64,000 nucleotides of DNA, from the NCBI RefSeq assembly GCF_023517775.1, contig NZ_CP082904.1:1-64000 (forward strand), given 5' to 3'. Of the stretch, positions 1-12,343 are shown piece by piece; position 1 is the stretch's first letter; every line of letters starts with the position of its first letter. The position numbers and the translations under genes were made by a program. Origin of the DNA: Mixta hanseatica (GTDB lineage Bacteria > Pseudomonadota > Gammaproteobacteria > Enterobacterales > Enterobacteriaceae). The notes beneath the pieces were generated by a model. The model saw nothing but the letters and a program-made list of their open reading frames with translations. It ran no database searches and was not told the DNA's origin.

Positions 1-1401
1 GTGTCACTTTCGCTTTGGCAACAGTGTCTTGCCCGTTTGCAGGATGAGCTACCTGCCACTGAATTCAGCATGTGGATCCGTCCGCTACAGGCTGAACTGA
101 ACGACAATACGCTGGCCTTATATGCCCCGAATCGGTTCGTACTCGACTGGGTAAGAGATAAATATCTCCATAATATCAACGCCCTGCTGAATGACTTCTG
201 CGGCACCGAAGCGCCGCAGCTGCGTTTTGAGGTGGGCAGCAAGCCGGTGGTGCAGACCATGCCGCAGGCCAGCATGACCAGCGCCAGCGTGGCGGCGCCG
301 GTGATGGCGAGCATACCGCCAACGGCGCCGGCGGCACGCCCCAGCTGGGATAGCGTACCCGCCCCCGCCGAGCGCTCCTGGCGTTCAAACGTCAACGCCA
401 AACATAACTTTGATAACTTCGTCGAAGGTAAATCGAACCAGCTGGCGCGCGCGGCGGCGCGTCAGGTTGCCGATAACCCCGGCGGCGCCTACAACCCGCT
501 GTTTCTGTATGGCGGCACCGGCTTGGGTAAAACCCACCTGTTACATGCGGTAGGTAACGGCATCATTGCCCGTAAACCCAATGCTAAAGTGGTCTACATG
601 CATTCAGAGCGTTTCGTACAGGACATGGTAAAAGCGCTGCAAAATAACGCGATAGAAGAGTTCAAACGCTATTACCGTTCGGTAGATGCGCTGCTTATCG
701 ATGATATTCAGTTCTTTGCCAACAAAGAGCGTTCGCAGGAAGAATTTTTCCATACCTTCAACGCGTTGCTGGAAGGCAATCAGCAAATTATTTTAACCTC
801 AGACCGCTATCCTAAAGAGATCAACGGTGTGGAAGATCGCCTGAAATCACGCTTTGGCTGGGGCCTGACGGTCGCCATTGAGCCGCCGGAGCTGGAAACG
901 CGCGTCGCGATCCTGATGAAAAAGGCGGATGAGAACGATATTCGCCTGCCGGGCGAAGTCGCCTTCTTTATTGCCAAGCGCCTGCGCTCTAACGTGCGTG
1001 AGCTGGAAGGAGCGCTGAACCGCGTTATCGCCAACGCCAACTTTACCGGCCGCGCTATTACCATCGATTTTGTGCGCGAAGCGCTGCGCGATCTGCTGGC
1101 GCTGCAGGAGAAGCTGGTCACCATCGATAATATTCAAAAAACGGTGGCGGAATATTACAAAATCAAGGTGGCTGATTTGCTCTCTAAACGTCGTTCGCGC
1201 TCGGTTGCGCGTCCGCGTCAGATGGCGATGGCAATGGCAAAAGAGCTGACGAACCACAGCCTGCCGGAAATCGGTGACGCTTTCGGGGGTCGCGACCATA
1301 CTACCGTGCTGCATGCCTGCCGTAAAATCGAGCAGCTACGTGAAGAAAGTCACGACATTAAAGAAGATTTCTCCAATTTAATCAGAACATTATCTTCCTG
1401 A
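1..1401 (+). CDS. dnaA: DnaA, chromosomal replication initiator
   Basis: Initiator ATPase that binds DnaA boxes at oriC, melts the origin and loads DnaB helicase. The 466-residue protein has the usual four parts: an N-terminal helicase-interaction domain (about 1-85), a Pro/Ala-rich linker (about 86-130), an AAA+ domain with Walker [10 protein letters not shown] near 171-179 and Walker B LLIDDIQF, and a C-terminal DNA-binding domain with the signature [11 protein letters not shown]. The start is GTG, as in E. coli, and it coincides with base 1, so the promoter lies outside the window. dnaN follows after 4 bases, the standard dnaA-dnaN operon. Confidence 0.98.
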   Translation: MSLSLWQQCLARLQDELPATEFSMWIRPLQAELNDNTLALYAPNRFVLDWVRDKYLHNINALLNDFCGTEAPQLRFEVGSKPVVQTMPQASMTSASVAAPVMASIPPTAPAARPSWDSVPAPAERSWRSNVNAKHNFDNFVEGKSNQLARAAARQVADNPGGAYNPLFLYGGTGLGKTHLLHAVGNGIIARKPNAKVVYMHSERFVQDMVKALQNNAIEEFKRYYRSVDALLIDDIQFFANKERSQEEFFHTFNALLEGNQQIILTSDRYPKEINGVEDRLKSRFGWGLTVAIEPPELETRVAILMKKADENDIRLPGEVAFFIAKRLRSNVRELEGALNRVIANANFTGRAITIDFVREALRDLLALQEKLVTIDNIQKTVAEYYKIKVADLLSKRRSRSVARPRQMAMAMAKELTNHSLPEIGDAFGGRDHTTVLHACRKIEQLREESHDIKEDFSNLIRTLSS

Positions 1402-1405
1402 CGCT

Positions 1406-2506
1406 ATGAAATTTATTGTAGAACGTGAGCAATTACTTAAACCGCTACAGCAGGTGAGCGGTCCGTTAGGCGGTCGTCCGACGCTGCCCATCCTTGGCAA
1501 CCTGCTGATGCAGGTAAATGATGGCAGCCTGTTATTGACCGGGACTGATTTAGAAATGGAAATGGTGGCGCGCGTTGCCTTAACGCAGCCGCATGAGCCT
1601 GGCGCAACCACCGTACCGGCGCGCAAGTTTTTAGATATTTGCCGCGGCCTGCCGGAAGGCGCGGAAATCAGCGTGGTGCTGGAAGGCGACAGAATGCTGG
1701 TGCGCTCAGGGCGTAGCCGTTTTTCGCTCTCCACGCTGCCCGCCAGCGATTTCCCTAATCTTGATGACTGGCAGAGCGAAGTTGAATTCACTTTGCCGCA
1801 GGCGACCCTGAAACGTCTGATTGAGGCAACGCAGTTCTCAATGGCGCATCAGGACGTGCGTTACTACCTTAACGGCATGCTGTTTGAAACCGAAGGGGAA
1901 GAGCTGCGTACCGTCGCCACCGACGGCCACCGCCTGGCGGTTTGCTCGATGCCGGTCGGCCAGTCGCTGCCGAACCATTCGGTGATCGTGCCACGTAAAG
2001 GGGTTTCCGAGCTGGTTCGCCTGCTGGACGGCGGTGATACGCCGCTGCAAATCCAGATTGGCAGCAGCAATATTCGTGCGCACGTCGGCGATTTTATCTT
2101 TACCTCCAAGCTGGTGGATGGCCGTTTCCCGGACTATCGTCGCGTGCTGCCGAAAAATCCGGACAAAACGCTGGAGGCGGGCTGCGATCTGCTGAAACAG
2201 GCGTTTGCGCGCGCCGCGATCTTATCTAATGAAAAATTCCGCGGCGTACGCCTTTATATCAGCCAGAACCAGCTGAAAATCACGGCGAACAACCCGGAGC
2301 AGGAAGAAGCGGAAGAGATCCTGGACGTCACCTACGGCGGCAGCGATCTGGAAATCGGCTTTAACGTTAGCTATGTGCTGGACGTGCTGAACGCGCTGAA
2401 ATGCGAAAATGTGCGTCTGCTGCTGACGGACTCCGTCTCCAGCGTGCAGATTGAGGATGAGGCCAGCCAGAGCGCCGCTTACGTTGTTATGCCGATGCGT
2501 CTCTAG
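1406..2506 (+). CDS. dnaN: DNA polymerase III sliding clamp (beta)
   Basis: Ring-shaped processivity clamp that tethers DNA polymerase III to DNA. It is 366 residues, the family length, beginning MKFIVEREQLLKPLQQVSG and ending in the VMPMRL tail that forms part of the peptide-binding cleft. It starts 4 bases after the dnaA stop and is presumably cotranscribed with it. In E. coli recF abuts dnaN. Here recF begins 234 bases further on, with two hairpins in between. Confidence 0.98.
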   Translation: MKFIVEREQLLKPLQQVSGPLGGRPTLPILGNLLMQVNDGSLLLTGTDLEMEMVARVALTQPHEPGATTVPARKFLDICRGLPEGAEISVVLEGDRMLVRSGRSRFSLSTLPASDFPNLDDWQSEVEFTLPQATLKRLIEATQFSMAHQDVRYYLNGMLFETEGEELRTVATDGHRLAVCSMPVGQSLPNHSVIVPRKGVSELVRLLDGGDTPLQIQIGSSNIRAHVGDFIFTSKLVDGRFPDYRRVLPKNPDKTLEAGCDLLKQAFARAAILSNEKFRGVRLYISQNQLKITANNPEQEEAEEILDVTYGGSDLEIGFNVSYVLDVLNALKCENVRLLLTDSVSSVQIEDEASQSAAYVVMPMRL

Positions 2507-2517
2507 TTAACCCGGCG

Positions 2518-2590
2518 CGCTGGAGCCGATGCTCCAGCGGCCCGGCGGCGCAAAGGTAGGCTGAAGCGATACGCCCCGAGGGCGTTCTTT
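2518..2590 (+). other. Two hairpins in the dnaN-recF spacer
   Basis: Two perfect inverted repeats lie just after dnaN. The first is a 9-bp stem CGCTGGAGC/GCTCCAGCG with a CGAT loop (2518-2539). The second is a 6-bp stem ACGCCC/GGGCGT with a CGA loop (2571-2585) followed by TCTTT, which resembles a short intrinsic terminator. Their presence suggests that recF is at least partly uncoupled from dnaAN and has its own promoter in 2590-2740. That is inference; no strong -35/-10 pair stands out. Confidence 0.5.
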
Positions 2591-2740
2591 GCCGCTGCCA
2601 AAGCGGGTTCAGCCCTTGTAAAATGCCGGTTCATCCCCATATTGTGATGACAAGCAAGCCCTGGCTAATTGTCCGTGCGCTAAGCAACGACAGCCTTGAG
2701 ATAAGGCGCCTGCTGTCACTCCATCTCTTTGGATTATTTC

Positions 2741-6252
<3,512 letters not shown>

Positions 6253-6278
6253 CCGCCTCTGTGTTTTTCAGTAGCCTG

Positions 6279-6307
6279 ACGCCAGTCCCTGTGACTGGCG
6301 TTTTTTT
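6279..6307 (+). terminator. Intrinsic terminator after gyrB
   Basis: A perfect 9-bp stem ACGCCAGTC/GACTGGCGT with a 5-base loop, followed by a run of T, closes the recF-gyrB transcription unit before yidA. Confidence 0.92.
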
Positions 6308-6396
6308 ATCTGGCGCGCCGCAAGTTTGCGTCATACTGGTCATTGTGAGCTGGATCGCGCTAGCATTAACCCAAACCGAACACTAACGAGGACGTT

Positions 6397-7206
6397 ATGG
6401 CGATAAAACTGATTGCAATTGATATGGACGGCACGCTGCTTAATCCCCAACACCAGATTTCACCGCGCGTTAAGCGGGCTATCGGCCAGGCTCGTGACAA
6501 AGGCGTGCATATCGTGCTGACCACCGGACGTCCTTATATCGGTGTGGAACGCTATCTGATGGAGCTGGATCTGCAACAGGAAGGCCAGTACTGCATTACC
6601 AACAACGGCGCGCTGGTGCAGCGGGCGGTAAACGGCGACTGCGTGGCGGAAACCGCGCTCTCGTTCGATGACTATCTGAAGTTTGAACAACTGGCGCGTG
6701 AGCTGGACGTGCATTTCCAGGCGCTGGATAAATCGTCGCTCTATACGCCGAACAAAGACATCAGCGAATATACCATCCATGAAGCTTATTTGACCGGGAT
6801 CCCGGTGCGCTATCGCGCGGTGGAAGAGATGGACCCGGCGCTCACCTTCCCGAAACTGATGATGATTGATCATCCGGAACGGTTGGATGCGGCTATTGCC
6901 CGTCTGCCGGCGGAGACGCAGCAGAATTACACCATTATGAAAAGTGCGCCGTACTATCTCGAAATTCTCCATCCGCAGGTGAACAAAGGCACCGGCGTGC
7001 ATGCGCTGGCGCAGCAGCTCCAGTTGGCGCAGGATGAAATCATGGCTATCGGCGATCAGGAAAACGATTTGGCGATGATTGAATATGCCGGCACCGGCGT
7101 GGCGATGGGCAATGCGATTGAGTCGGTGATCGCCATCAGCCAGTTCGTCACGAAAACCAATGCGGAAGATGGCGTGGCGCACGCTATCGAAAAATTTGTG
7201 CTGTAA
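6397..7206 (+). CDS. yidA: YidA, HAD-family sugar phosphatase
   Basis: Cof-type haloacid dehalogenase phosphatase, 269 residues. E. coli YidA dephosphorylates sugar phosphates in vitro; the physiological substrate is not settled. It shows motif I DMDGTLL (nucleophile Asp9), motif II LTTGR, a C2-type cap, and the acidic motif GDQENDLAMI (C-terminal Mg2+ site). A GAGG ribosome site precedes the ATG. yidR starts 3 bases after the stop, so the two are probably one operon. Confidence 0.95.
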   Translation: MAIKLIAIDMDGTLLNPQHQISPRVKRAIGQARDKGVHIVLTTGRPYIGVERYLMELDLQQEGQYCITNNGALVQRAVNGDCVAETALSFDDYLKFEQLARELDVHFQALDKSSLYTPNKDISEYTIHEAYLTGIPVRYRAVEEMDPALTFPKLMMIDHPERLDAAIARLPAETQQNYTIMKSAPYYLEILHPQVNKGTGVHALAQQLQLAQDEIMAIGDQENDLAMIEYAGTGVAMGNAIESVIAISQFVTKTNAEDGVAHAIEKFVL

Positions 7207-7209
7207 GCT

Positions 7210-8475
7210 ATGGAAAAACAGATCACTTTTGCCTCGCGCAATCATCAGCTTACTAACATTAACGTCTGGACCGGCGATAGCCAGTGGCTGGCGTATGATG
7301 TGCGCCCTTCGGGCGCCTCTTTTACCGGCCTGACCATTGAGCGCGTCAATGTCGTCAGCGGGGCGACGGAAATCCTCTATCAGGCCCGCGACGGCGCGCA
7401 CGTTGGCGTGGTGACCGTCAGCCCGCATATGCCGCCACGCTATGTTTGTATTCATGGGCCGGAGCATCCGGATGTCGGCTGGCGTTATGATTTTCATCAT
7501 CGCCGTGGCGTAATTATTCAGAACGGCAAGGCGGAAAATCTGGACGCCTGCGATATCACGCCGCCCTTTACGCCCGGTGCGCTGCGCGGCGGCTCGCATG
7601 TTCATGTCTTCAGTCCGGACGGCAGCCGCATCAGCTTTACCTATAACGATCACGTGATGCATGAGTGGGACAGCAAAGAGGATTTGCGTAACGTCGGCGT
7701 GGCCGTACCGCTGCATGCGGTTTGTCCCGTTAAACAGCACCCGCGTGAGTATGATGGCAGCCATTTTTGCGTGCTGGTCAGCCAAACTACCGCCACGCCC
7801 CAGCCCGGCAGCGATGAGATCAATCGTGCCTATGAAGAGGGCTGGATTGGTCAGCAGGGCTATCTGCGTGCCGACGGCAGCCGTCAACGCTGGGCGCTCG
7901 CCTTTATTGGCGATACGCGAGCAATAGATGGCGGCACGGTGCCGGAGGTGTTTATTGTCGATCTGCCGGAAAGCCTGAAAGATTACGCGCAGGCGGGCGA
8001 TGCGCCGCTGGAAGGCACGGAAACCCGCCTGCCGGCGCCGCCGCGCGGAGTGAAGCAGCGCCGCATAACCTTCACCCATCAGCGCCGTTATCCCGGGCTG
8101 ACGACCATGCCGCGTCACTGGCTGCGCAGCGCGCCGGATGGCAGTGAAATCGCCTGTTTAATGCGTGACGATGAGGGCATTGTGCAGCTGTGGGGCATTC
8201 CAACCTGCGGCGGCGAACCGCGCCAGATCACGCACAGCAAGCATGACATCCAGTCCGCGTTTAGCTGGCATCCTGATGGTGAACGGCTGGCTTTTATCTG
8301 CGATAACAGCGTGATGATATGCGAGCGGCAAAGCGGGAAACTTCAGCGCCTTACGCCGCGTAGTGAAACGCCGCCGTCAGGCGATGCGGTAGTGTTTTCG
8401 CCCGATGGCCGCCAGATAGCCTTTATGCGCGACCTGGACGGCTATCGGCAAATCTTTACAGTTGCGGTGAGTTAA
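7210..8475 (+). CDS. yidR: YidR, beta-propeller protein (DUF3748)
   Basis: A 421-residue protein resembling E. coli YidR, of the TolB/oligogalacturonate-lyase-like beta-propeller class. Repeated blade motifs are visible: FSPDGSRISF near 135, HPDGERLAF near 354 and FSPDGRQIAF near 396. No signal peptide is seen, so it is probably cytoplasmic. No activity is established; ligand binding or sugar-related catalysis is a guess from the fold. It is coupled to yidA (3-base gap). Its 3' end overlaps the 3' end of the convergent yidQ by 20 bases. Confidence 0.9.
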   Translation: MEKQITFASRNHQLTNINVWTGDSQWLAYDVRPSGASFTGLTIERVNVVSGATEILYQARDGAHVGVVTVSPHMPPRYVCIHGPEHPDVGWRYDFHHRRGVIIQNGKAENLDACDITPPFTPGALRGGSHVHVFSPDGSRISFTYNDHVMHEWDSKEDLRNVGVAVPLHAVCPVKQHPREYDGSHFCVLVSQTTATPQPGSDEINRAYEEGWIGQQGYLRADGSRQRWALAFIGDTRAIDGGTVPEVFIVDLPESLKDYAQAGDAPLEGTETRLPAPPRGVKQRRITFTHQRRYPGLTTMPRHWLRSAPDGSEIACLMRDDEGIVQLWGIPTCGGEPRQITHSKHDIQSAFSWHPDGERLAFICDNSVMICERQSGKLQRLTPRSETPPSGDAVVFSPDGRQIAFMRDLDGYRQIFTVAVS

Positions 8476-8824
8476 TCGCCAGCGGCGCGGCTTCCGCCAG
8501 ATGTTCCTGCGTATGCGCCAGCTTTTCTGCTTCTATCACGCGTGCGCGCGGCGAATCGATCGATTGGCTGTCGCCTGCGCGTGCATAGTCCCATGGCAGC
8601 AGCAGCGTATCCAGCACGGCGGAAAAAGGCAGATCGACCAGCGCCAGCGGTTTTAGCGCCCAGCTGCTTTGATCGTCGGTTAACATTTCCGCGCTGGCGC
8701 GGGTGCCGGGGTAATAGCCCTGACTGGCGCCGGTGTGTGACATCATGCTGGAGCAGCCGGAGGTACCGACCAATGCGCTACAGGCCAGAAGCCCTGCCAA
8801 ACGGTATTTCATTATCGCTTTCAT
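8456..8824 (-). CDS. yidQ: YidQ, small outer-membrane lipoprotein (DUF1375)
   Basis: A 122-residue lipoprotein of the YidQ/YceK family of unknown role. The signal peptide ends in a lipobox (GTSGC) followed by SSMMSHTG, very close to E. coli YidQ. Family features PGTRAS and DLPFSAVLDTLLLPWD are present. A second in-frame ATG at 8812 (MKYRLAG) is an alternative start. It overlaps the yidR 3' end tail-to-tail by 20 bases. Confidence 0.9.
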   Translation of the reverse strand: MKAIMKYRLAGLLACSALVGTSGCSSMMSHTGASQGYYPGTRASAEMLTDDQSSWALKPLALVDLPFSAVLDTLLLPWDYARAGDSQSIDSPRARVIEAEKLAHTQEHLAEAAPLAINSPQL

Positions 8825-8982
8825 CTACTTATCCCTTCAACCATCAGCCTGGCTGAGATGTATTATCCGCGGCGGGGAAAATCCCGGTCACTCTGTGGTG
8901 ACTCGCGCCTGATGTATGACGACATTTTCCCCTGAGTGTATGACATTCTCTGGTGTTTGCTTAAAAAAATCGCAAATTCCCC

Positions 8983-9010
8983 CTTGAAAGCGCTGTTGCT
9001 ATCCCCATTT
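8983..9010 (+). promoter_or_regulatory. Heat-shock (sigma-32) promoter of ibpA
   Basis: CTTGAAA at 8983-8989 and CCCCATTT at 9003-9010 with a 13-base spacer match the RpoH consensus almost exactly. The site lies about 115 bases upstream of ibpA, leaving a long leader. Little else is recognisable in the rest of the 8825-9125 gap. Confidence 0.93.
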
Positions 9011-9125
9011 TCTTATCACGGTCAGCGCGGCATCCGCCGAATGGGTTTGCCAGCGTGGCCGGATAGCCTGTCCATTGTGGAAGGCTACGATTAATCAACT
9101 CGCTGAAAATCAGGAGCTTTGCATT
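9011..9125 (+). promoter_or_regulatory. Probable ROSE-type RNA thermometer in the ibpA leader
   Basis: The roughly 110-base leader ends in a TCGCT segment (9100-9104 region) followed shortly by the ribosome site AGGAGC. In ROSE elements a U(U/C)GCU segment pairs with the AGGAG region through a G-G pair and melts on heating. Position and the UCGCU/AGGAGC pairing fit that model. Known for ibpA in E. coli and Salmonella; here it is inferred from short motifs, not from a computed fold. Confidence 0.6.
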
Positions 9126-9542
9126 ATGCGTAACTTTGACCTTTCTCCGCTCTATCGTTCATCTATCGGTTTCGATCGTCTGTTCAACCTGCTGGAATCT
9201 AATCAGAACCAAAGCAACGGCGGTTATCCTCCGTACAACGTTGAGCTGGTGGCGGAAAACCACTACCGCATTACCATTGCCGTAGCGGGCTTTGCGCAGA
9301 ACGAACTGGATATTACCGCGCATGACAATATGTTAATCGTGCGTGGCGCACATCCTGAAGAACAGAACGAGCGCAAATATCTTTATCAGGGGATTGCCGA
9401 ACGTAATTTCGAACGTAAATTCCAGCTGGCCGACCACATCGTGGTACGCGACGCCCGCCTGGAAAACGGTCTGCTGTACATTGATCTGGAACGTATCGTG
9501 CCGGAAGAGATGAAACCACGCCGTATCGAAATCCTGAGCTAA
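9126..9542 (+). CDS. ibpA: IbpA, small heat-shock protein
   Basis: Alpha-crystallin-type holdase that coats aggregating proteins and hands them to DnaK/ClpB. It is 138 residues with the N-terminal [21 protein letters not shown] block, a central alpha-crystallin domain (about 36-125) and a C-terminal tail containing RRIEI in the IxI position. The ATG at 9126 has the ribosome site AGGAG; the earlier in-frame start at 9075 falls within the leader. No ibpB follows: a hairpin terminator comes next. A lone IbpA is typical of Erwiniaceae, where ibpB was lost. Confidence 0.96.
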   Translation: MRNFDLSPLYRSSIGFDRLFNLLESNQNQSNGGYPPYNVELVAENHYRITIAVAGFAQNELDITAHDNMLIVRGAHPEEQNERKYLYQGIAERNFERKFQLADHIVVRDARLENGLLYIDLERIVPEEMKPRRIEILS

Positions 9543-9554
9543 TAAGCAAACCTG

Positions 9555-9582
9555 ACGCCGCGGAAACGCGGCGTTATTGTTT
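9555..9582 (+). terminator. Intrinsic terminator after ibpA
   Basis: An 8-bp stem ACGCCGCG/CGCGGCGT with a GAAA loop followed by TATTGTTT. It ends the monocistronic ibpA unit. Confidence 0.85.
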
Positions 9583-9599
9583 CTGCGAGTTGATAAACC

Positions 9600-10514
9600 T
9601 TAGTCCCGCTGTGCATGCGCCGGACGCAGCGGCGTTAAACGCCCGCCAAAGACATTAACCACCAGACCGATCACAATAATCAACGCGCCGACCACCTGCC
9701 GCATTGAAAGCGTTTCCCCCAGCAGCAGCGCCGCGCTAACAATACCTACTACCGGCACCAGCAGCGAGAGCGGCGCTACGCGCCAGGTTTCGTAGCGGCT
9801 TAGCAGCGTGCCCCAGATGCCGTAGCCGACAATGGTGGCGATAAACGCCAGATAAATCAGCGCCAGCACCGTTTGCAGTTGAATATGCACCAGACTATGC
9901 ACCATCGCCGCCTCGCCTTCGAACAGCCATGAACAAAGCAGAAACGGGCCCACGGGGATCAGCGCGCTCCAGACTACCAGCGACATAATCGGCACGCCGC
10001 CGTTGTGCATAATGACCTTGTTAGTGATATTGCCCATGCCCCAGCAGAGTGCGGCGGCCAACGTCAGCAGCATAGTAGTTATTGTGATGCCGCTGGCGGC
10101 CTGCACGCCATGAGCGGTAGTGGCTAATAAAAACATGCCGCCTGAGGCGATAACGATACCGGCGATATGGTGCCAGCGCAGCTTCTCCGACAGCAGCAGC
10201 GCGCCAAGCAGCAGAGTAAAAAAGGCCTGCGCCTGTAGCACCAGCGAGGCCAGTCCGGCAGGCATACCCAGTTTAATCGCCAAAAACAGAAAGGCGAACT
10301 GCCCAAAACTGATGGTAAGTCCGTAAAGCGCCAGCCAGCGCAGCGGTACCTTTGGAGGACGCACAAAAAAAATCGTCGGCAGCGCCACCAGCGCAAAGCG
10401 CAGGGCAGCCAACAGAAAAGGCGGCATATCGTGCAGCCCGACTTTAATTACCACAAAGTTAACGCCCCAGGCGACGACCACACACAGCGCCAGCAACAGA
10501 TCTTTTACGGACAT
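9600..10514 (-). CDS. eamA: EamA, cysteine/O-acetylserine exporter
   Basis: Inner-membrane DMT-superfamily exporter, 304 residues with ten predicted membrane segments as two EamA repeats. It closely resembles E. coli EamA (YdeD), which exports O-acetylserine and cysteine-pathway metabolites: shared blocks include WGVNFVVIKVGLH, GMPAGLASLVLQAQAFF and GYGIWGTLLSRYETWRVAP. It appears to be a single-gene unit, read away from avtA. Confidence 0.92.
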   Translation of the reverse strand: MSVKDLLLALCVVVAWGVNFVVIKVGLHDMPPFLLAALRFALVALPTIFFVRPPKVPLRWLALYGLTISFGQFAFLFLAIKLGMPAGLASLVLQAQAFFTLLLGALLLSEKLRWHHIAGIVIASGGMFLLATTAHGVQAASGITITTMLLTLAAALCWGMGNITNKVIMHNGGVPIMSLVVWSALIPVGPFLLCSWLFEGEAAMVHSLVHIQLQTVLALIYLAFIATIVGYGIWGTLLSRYETWRVAPLSLLVPVVGIVSAALLLGETLSMRQVVGALIIVIGLVVNVFGGRLTPLRPAHAQRD

Positions 10515-10705
10515 ATCCTCTCCCGCTATCCATAGTTAAGAAATTGTTAACCAAATTACGCGCAAAGCCGTCGGTTTGCTATACAGAGTTTGCAGCCATA
10601 AGGGAGAGGTCTGACGGATTAATTGGCCCCAGCTGGAATGGCAGCGGCGGTGGGCGAGGTGTATGCCGAATTTAGGGTGGCATCAGTTTTGCGATTAATA
10701 AGGAT

Positions 10706-10726
10706 AAGGGGCGGAAAGCGCCCCTT
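10706..10726 (-). terminator. Hairpin terminator after avtA
   Basis: A perfect 8-bp stem AAGGGGCG/CGCCCCTT with a 5-base loop lies 46 bases beyond the avtA stop, read on the minus strand. The following tract (ATCCTTATT) is only moderately T-rich. Nothing else is recognised in the eamA-avtA gap. Confidence 0.6.
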
Positions 10727-10771
10727 ACCTCTGCCAGCGCTGGGTGACAGTACCAGGTTTTGCCGTTCCGG

Positions 10772-12025
10772 CTATGCCCGTTCATCCCATGCGCGCTCAA
10801 TTTCTTCCGCCAGAATGATTATGGCCCGCTCAATCTTCTCGCCCTCCGGCACATAGTTCATGCGCATACATTGATGCATATGCGGCCAGTCATGCGCCAG
10901 CCCAGGGAAAAAGAAGTGGCCCGGCACCATCAGGACACCGCGCTGCTTCAGACGCTGATAGAGCAGCTCGGTGGTAATGGGCAGATCTTTAAACCACAGC
11001 CAGAGGAAGATAGCGCCTTCCGGCTTATGAATCAGGCAGCGATCTTGCGGCAGATAGCGGCGAATAATGCTGATGGTTTCCTGCACGCGCTGCTGGTAAA
11101 AGGGTTTAATCACCGTTTCCGACAGCCGCAGCAGATCGCCGCGCTGAATCATTTCCGTAGCGATAGCCGGACCAACGCTACCCGGCGCCAGGCTGATAAT
11201 GCCGTTCATATTGCCGATCGCGTCAATCACCTTTTCATCCGCTACGATAATCCCGCAGCGCGCGCCCGGCAGGCCGAGCTTCGACAGGCTCATGCAAAGA
11301 ATAATGTTGGGATTCCACAGCGGACGCGCCTCGCTGAAGATAATGCCGGGAAAAGGCAGACCGTAGGCGTTATCAATCAACAAAGGAATATCATGCTGCT
11401 GCGCCAGCATATCCAGGTGCAGCAGTTCCTCATCGGTAATCACATTGCCGGTCGGGTTGGTCGGGCGCGACACACAAATCAGGCCGATCTCATCGGTAAT
11501 CGACAGATGATCGAAATCGACATGATATTTAAACTGGCCTTCCGGCAGCAGCTCAATATTAGGCCGGGCGGCAATGAACAGATCTTCATCCAGTCCGGCA
11601 TCGGCATAGCCCAGATATTCCGGCGTCAGCGGAAACAGCACGCGCTTTTTGCTGCTGTCGGCACGGCGTCCGGCGTACAGATTAAACAGATAAAAAAAAG
11701 CGCTCTGGCTGCCGTTGGTCAGGGCGATGTTTTTCGGCGAGATTTGCCAGCCCAGCTCTTCGCGCAGCAGCGTTGCCAGCGCATCCAGCAGCAGCGCTTT
11801 GCCGCGCGGGCCATCATAATTACACAGCGCCTCGGTTAGCTTCCCTTCCTGATGCATCTGCAACAGCAGCTGATGAAAATAGTCATCCATTGCCGGGATT
11901 TGCGCCGGATTGCCGCCACCAAGCATCACTGCGCCGGGCGTGCGCAAACCTTCATCCATATCTTCCATTAAACGAGCAATGCCGGTATGGCGGGTAAATT
12001 TGTCACCGAAGAGAGAAAAGCTCAT
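10772..12025 (-). CDS. avtA: AvtA, valine-pyruvate aminotransferase
   Basis: PLP-dependent class I/II aminotransferase (transaminase C) that exchanges amino groups between valine or alanine and the matching keto acids. It is 417 residues and colinear with E. coli AvtA, including FSLFGDKFTRH at the start, MLGGGNPAQIP, the PLP-lysine motif SLSKLGLPGARCG and SRPTNPTGNVI. It is transcribed alone leftward. The gap upstream is shared with the divergent DUF4432 gene. Confidence 0.96.
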   Translation of the reverse strand: MSFSLFGDKFTRHTGIARLMEDMDEGLRTPGAVMLGGGNPAQIPAMDDYFHQLLLQMHQEGKLTEALCNYDGPRGKALLLDALATLLREELGWQISPKNIALTNGSQSAFFYLFNLYAGRRADSSKKRVLFPLTPEYLGYADAGLDEDLFIAARPNIELLPEGQFKYHVDFDHLSITDEIGLICVSRPTNPTGNVITDEELLHLDMLAQQHDIPLLIDNAYGLPFPGIIFSEARPLWNPNIILCMSLSKLGLPGARCGIIVADEKVIDAIGNMNGIISLAPGSVGPAIATEMIQRGDLLRLSETVIKPFYQQRVQETISIIRRYLPQDRCLIHKPEGAIFLWLWFKDLPITTELLYQRLKQRGVLMVPGHFFFPGLAHDWPHMHQCMRMNYVPEGEKIERAIIILAEEIERAWDERA

Positions 12026-12137
12026 AGCTGTAAATCAATTATGATGGGCAAGTGTAGGTCTACCTTACCGTCAGCCGGATGCTGATGCAAACAGCTTGCC
12101 CGATCGGGATAGCGCTGAAACAAACGTTACCTGACGC

Positions 12138-12149
12138 TGAAACGTATCA
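12138..12149. promoter_or_regulatory. LacI-family operator-like site between avtA and the DUF4432 gene
   Basis: TGAAACGTATCA is one change from a perfect palindrome of the TGAAAC-GTTTCA type used by many LacI-family repressors. A similar GCTGAAACAAACG lies 20 bases upstream, and ACCGGT within AATACCGGTTTA (12152-12163) resembles a gluconate-regulator core. The regulator is not identified. The rest of the 12026-12343 gap shows no gene. Confidence 0.35.
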
Positions 12150-12343
12150 AGCTAATACCGGTTTAGATCACGTTTGTACTGTCACTAGCTGCAACAAATC
12201 CTCTAAAAATGCGTTAACAATCTCATTTCACCACGGAAACAGCCGGTAAAACCGTGCAGGTGACTGCCATCACTGTTTTTCATATCCGTCGTTTGTAACC
12301 TGCTGGCTGTTTGGCTAAATCAATTCAGCTAAGGAATAAAAAA

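Noticed and set aside
1..1401. Replication origin beside dnaA
   Set aside because: No cluster of DnaA boxes or AT-rich unwinding region is seen between dnaA and dnaN, and in Enterobacterales oriC lies near mnmG, not here.
2518..2585. Small RNA gene in the dnaN-recF spacer
   Set aside because: Only two short hairpins, with no clear promoter and a weak T-tail; not enough to call an RNA gene.
6460..8118. Minus-strand open frame of 552 codons across yidA and yidR
   Set aside because: It spans two convincing plus-strand genes and is rich in His/Arg as shadow frames are; no domain is recognisable.
10760..11839. Plus-strand open frame of 359 codons opposite avtA
   Set aside because: Antisense to avtA, which is colinear with the E. 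coli enzyme; Gln/Arg-rich shadow composition.
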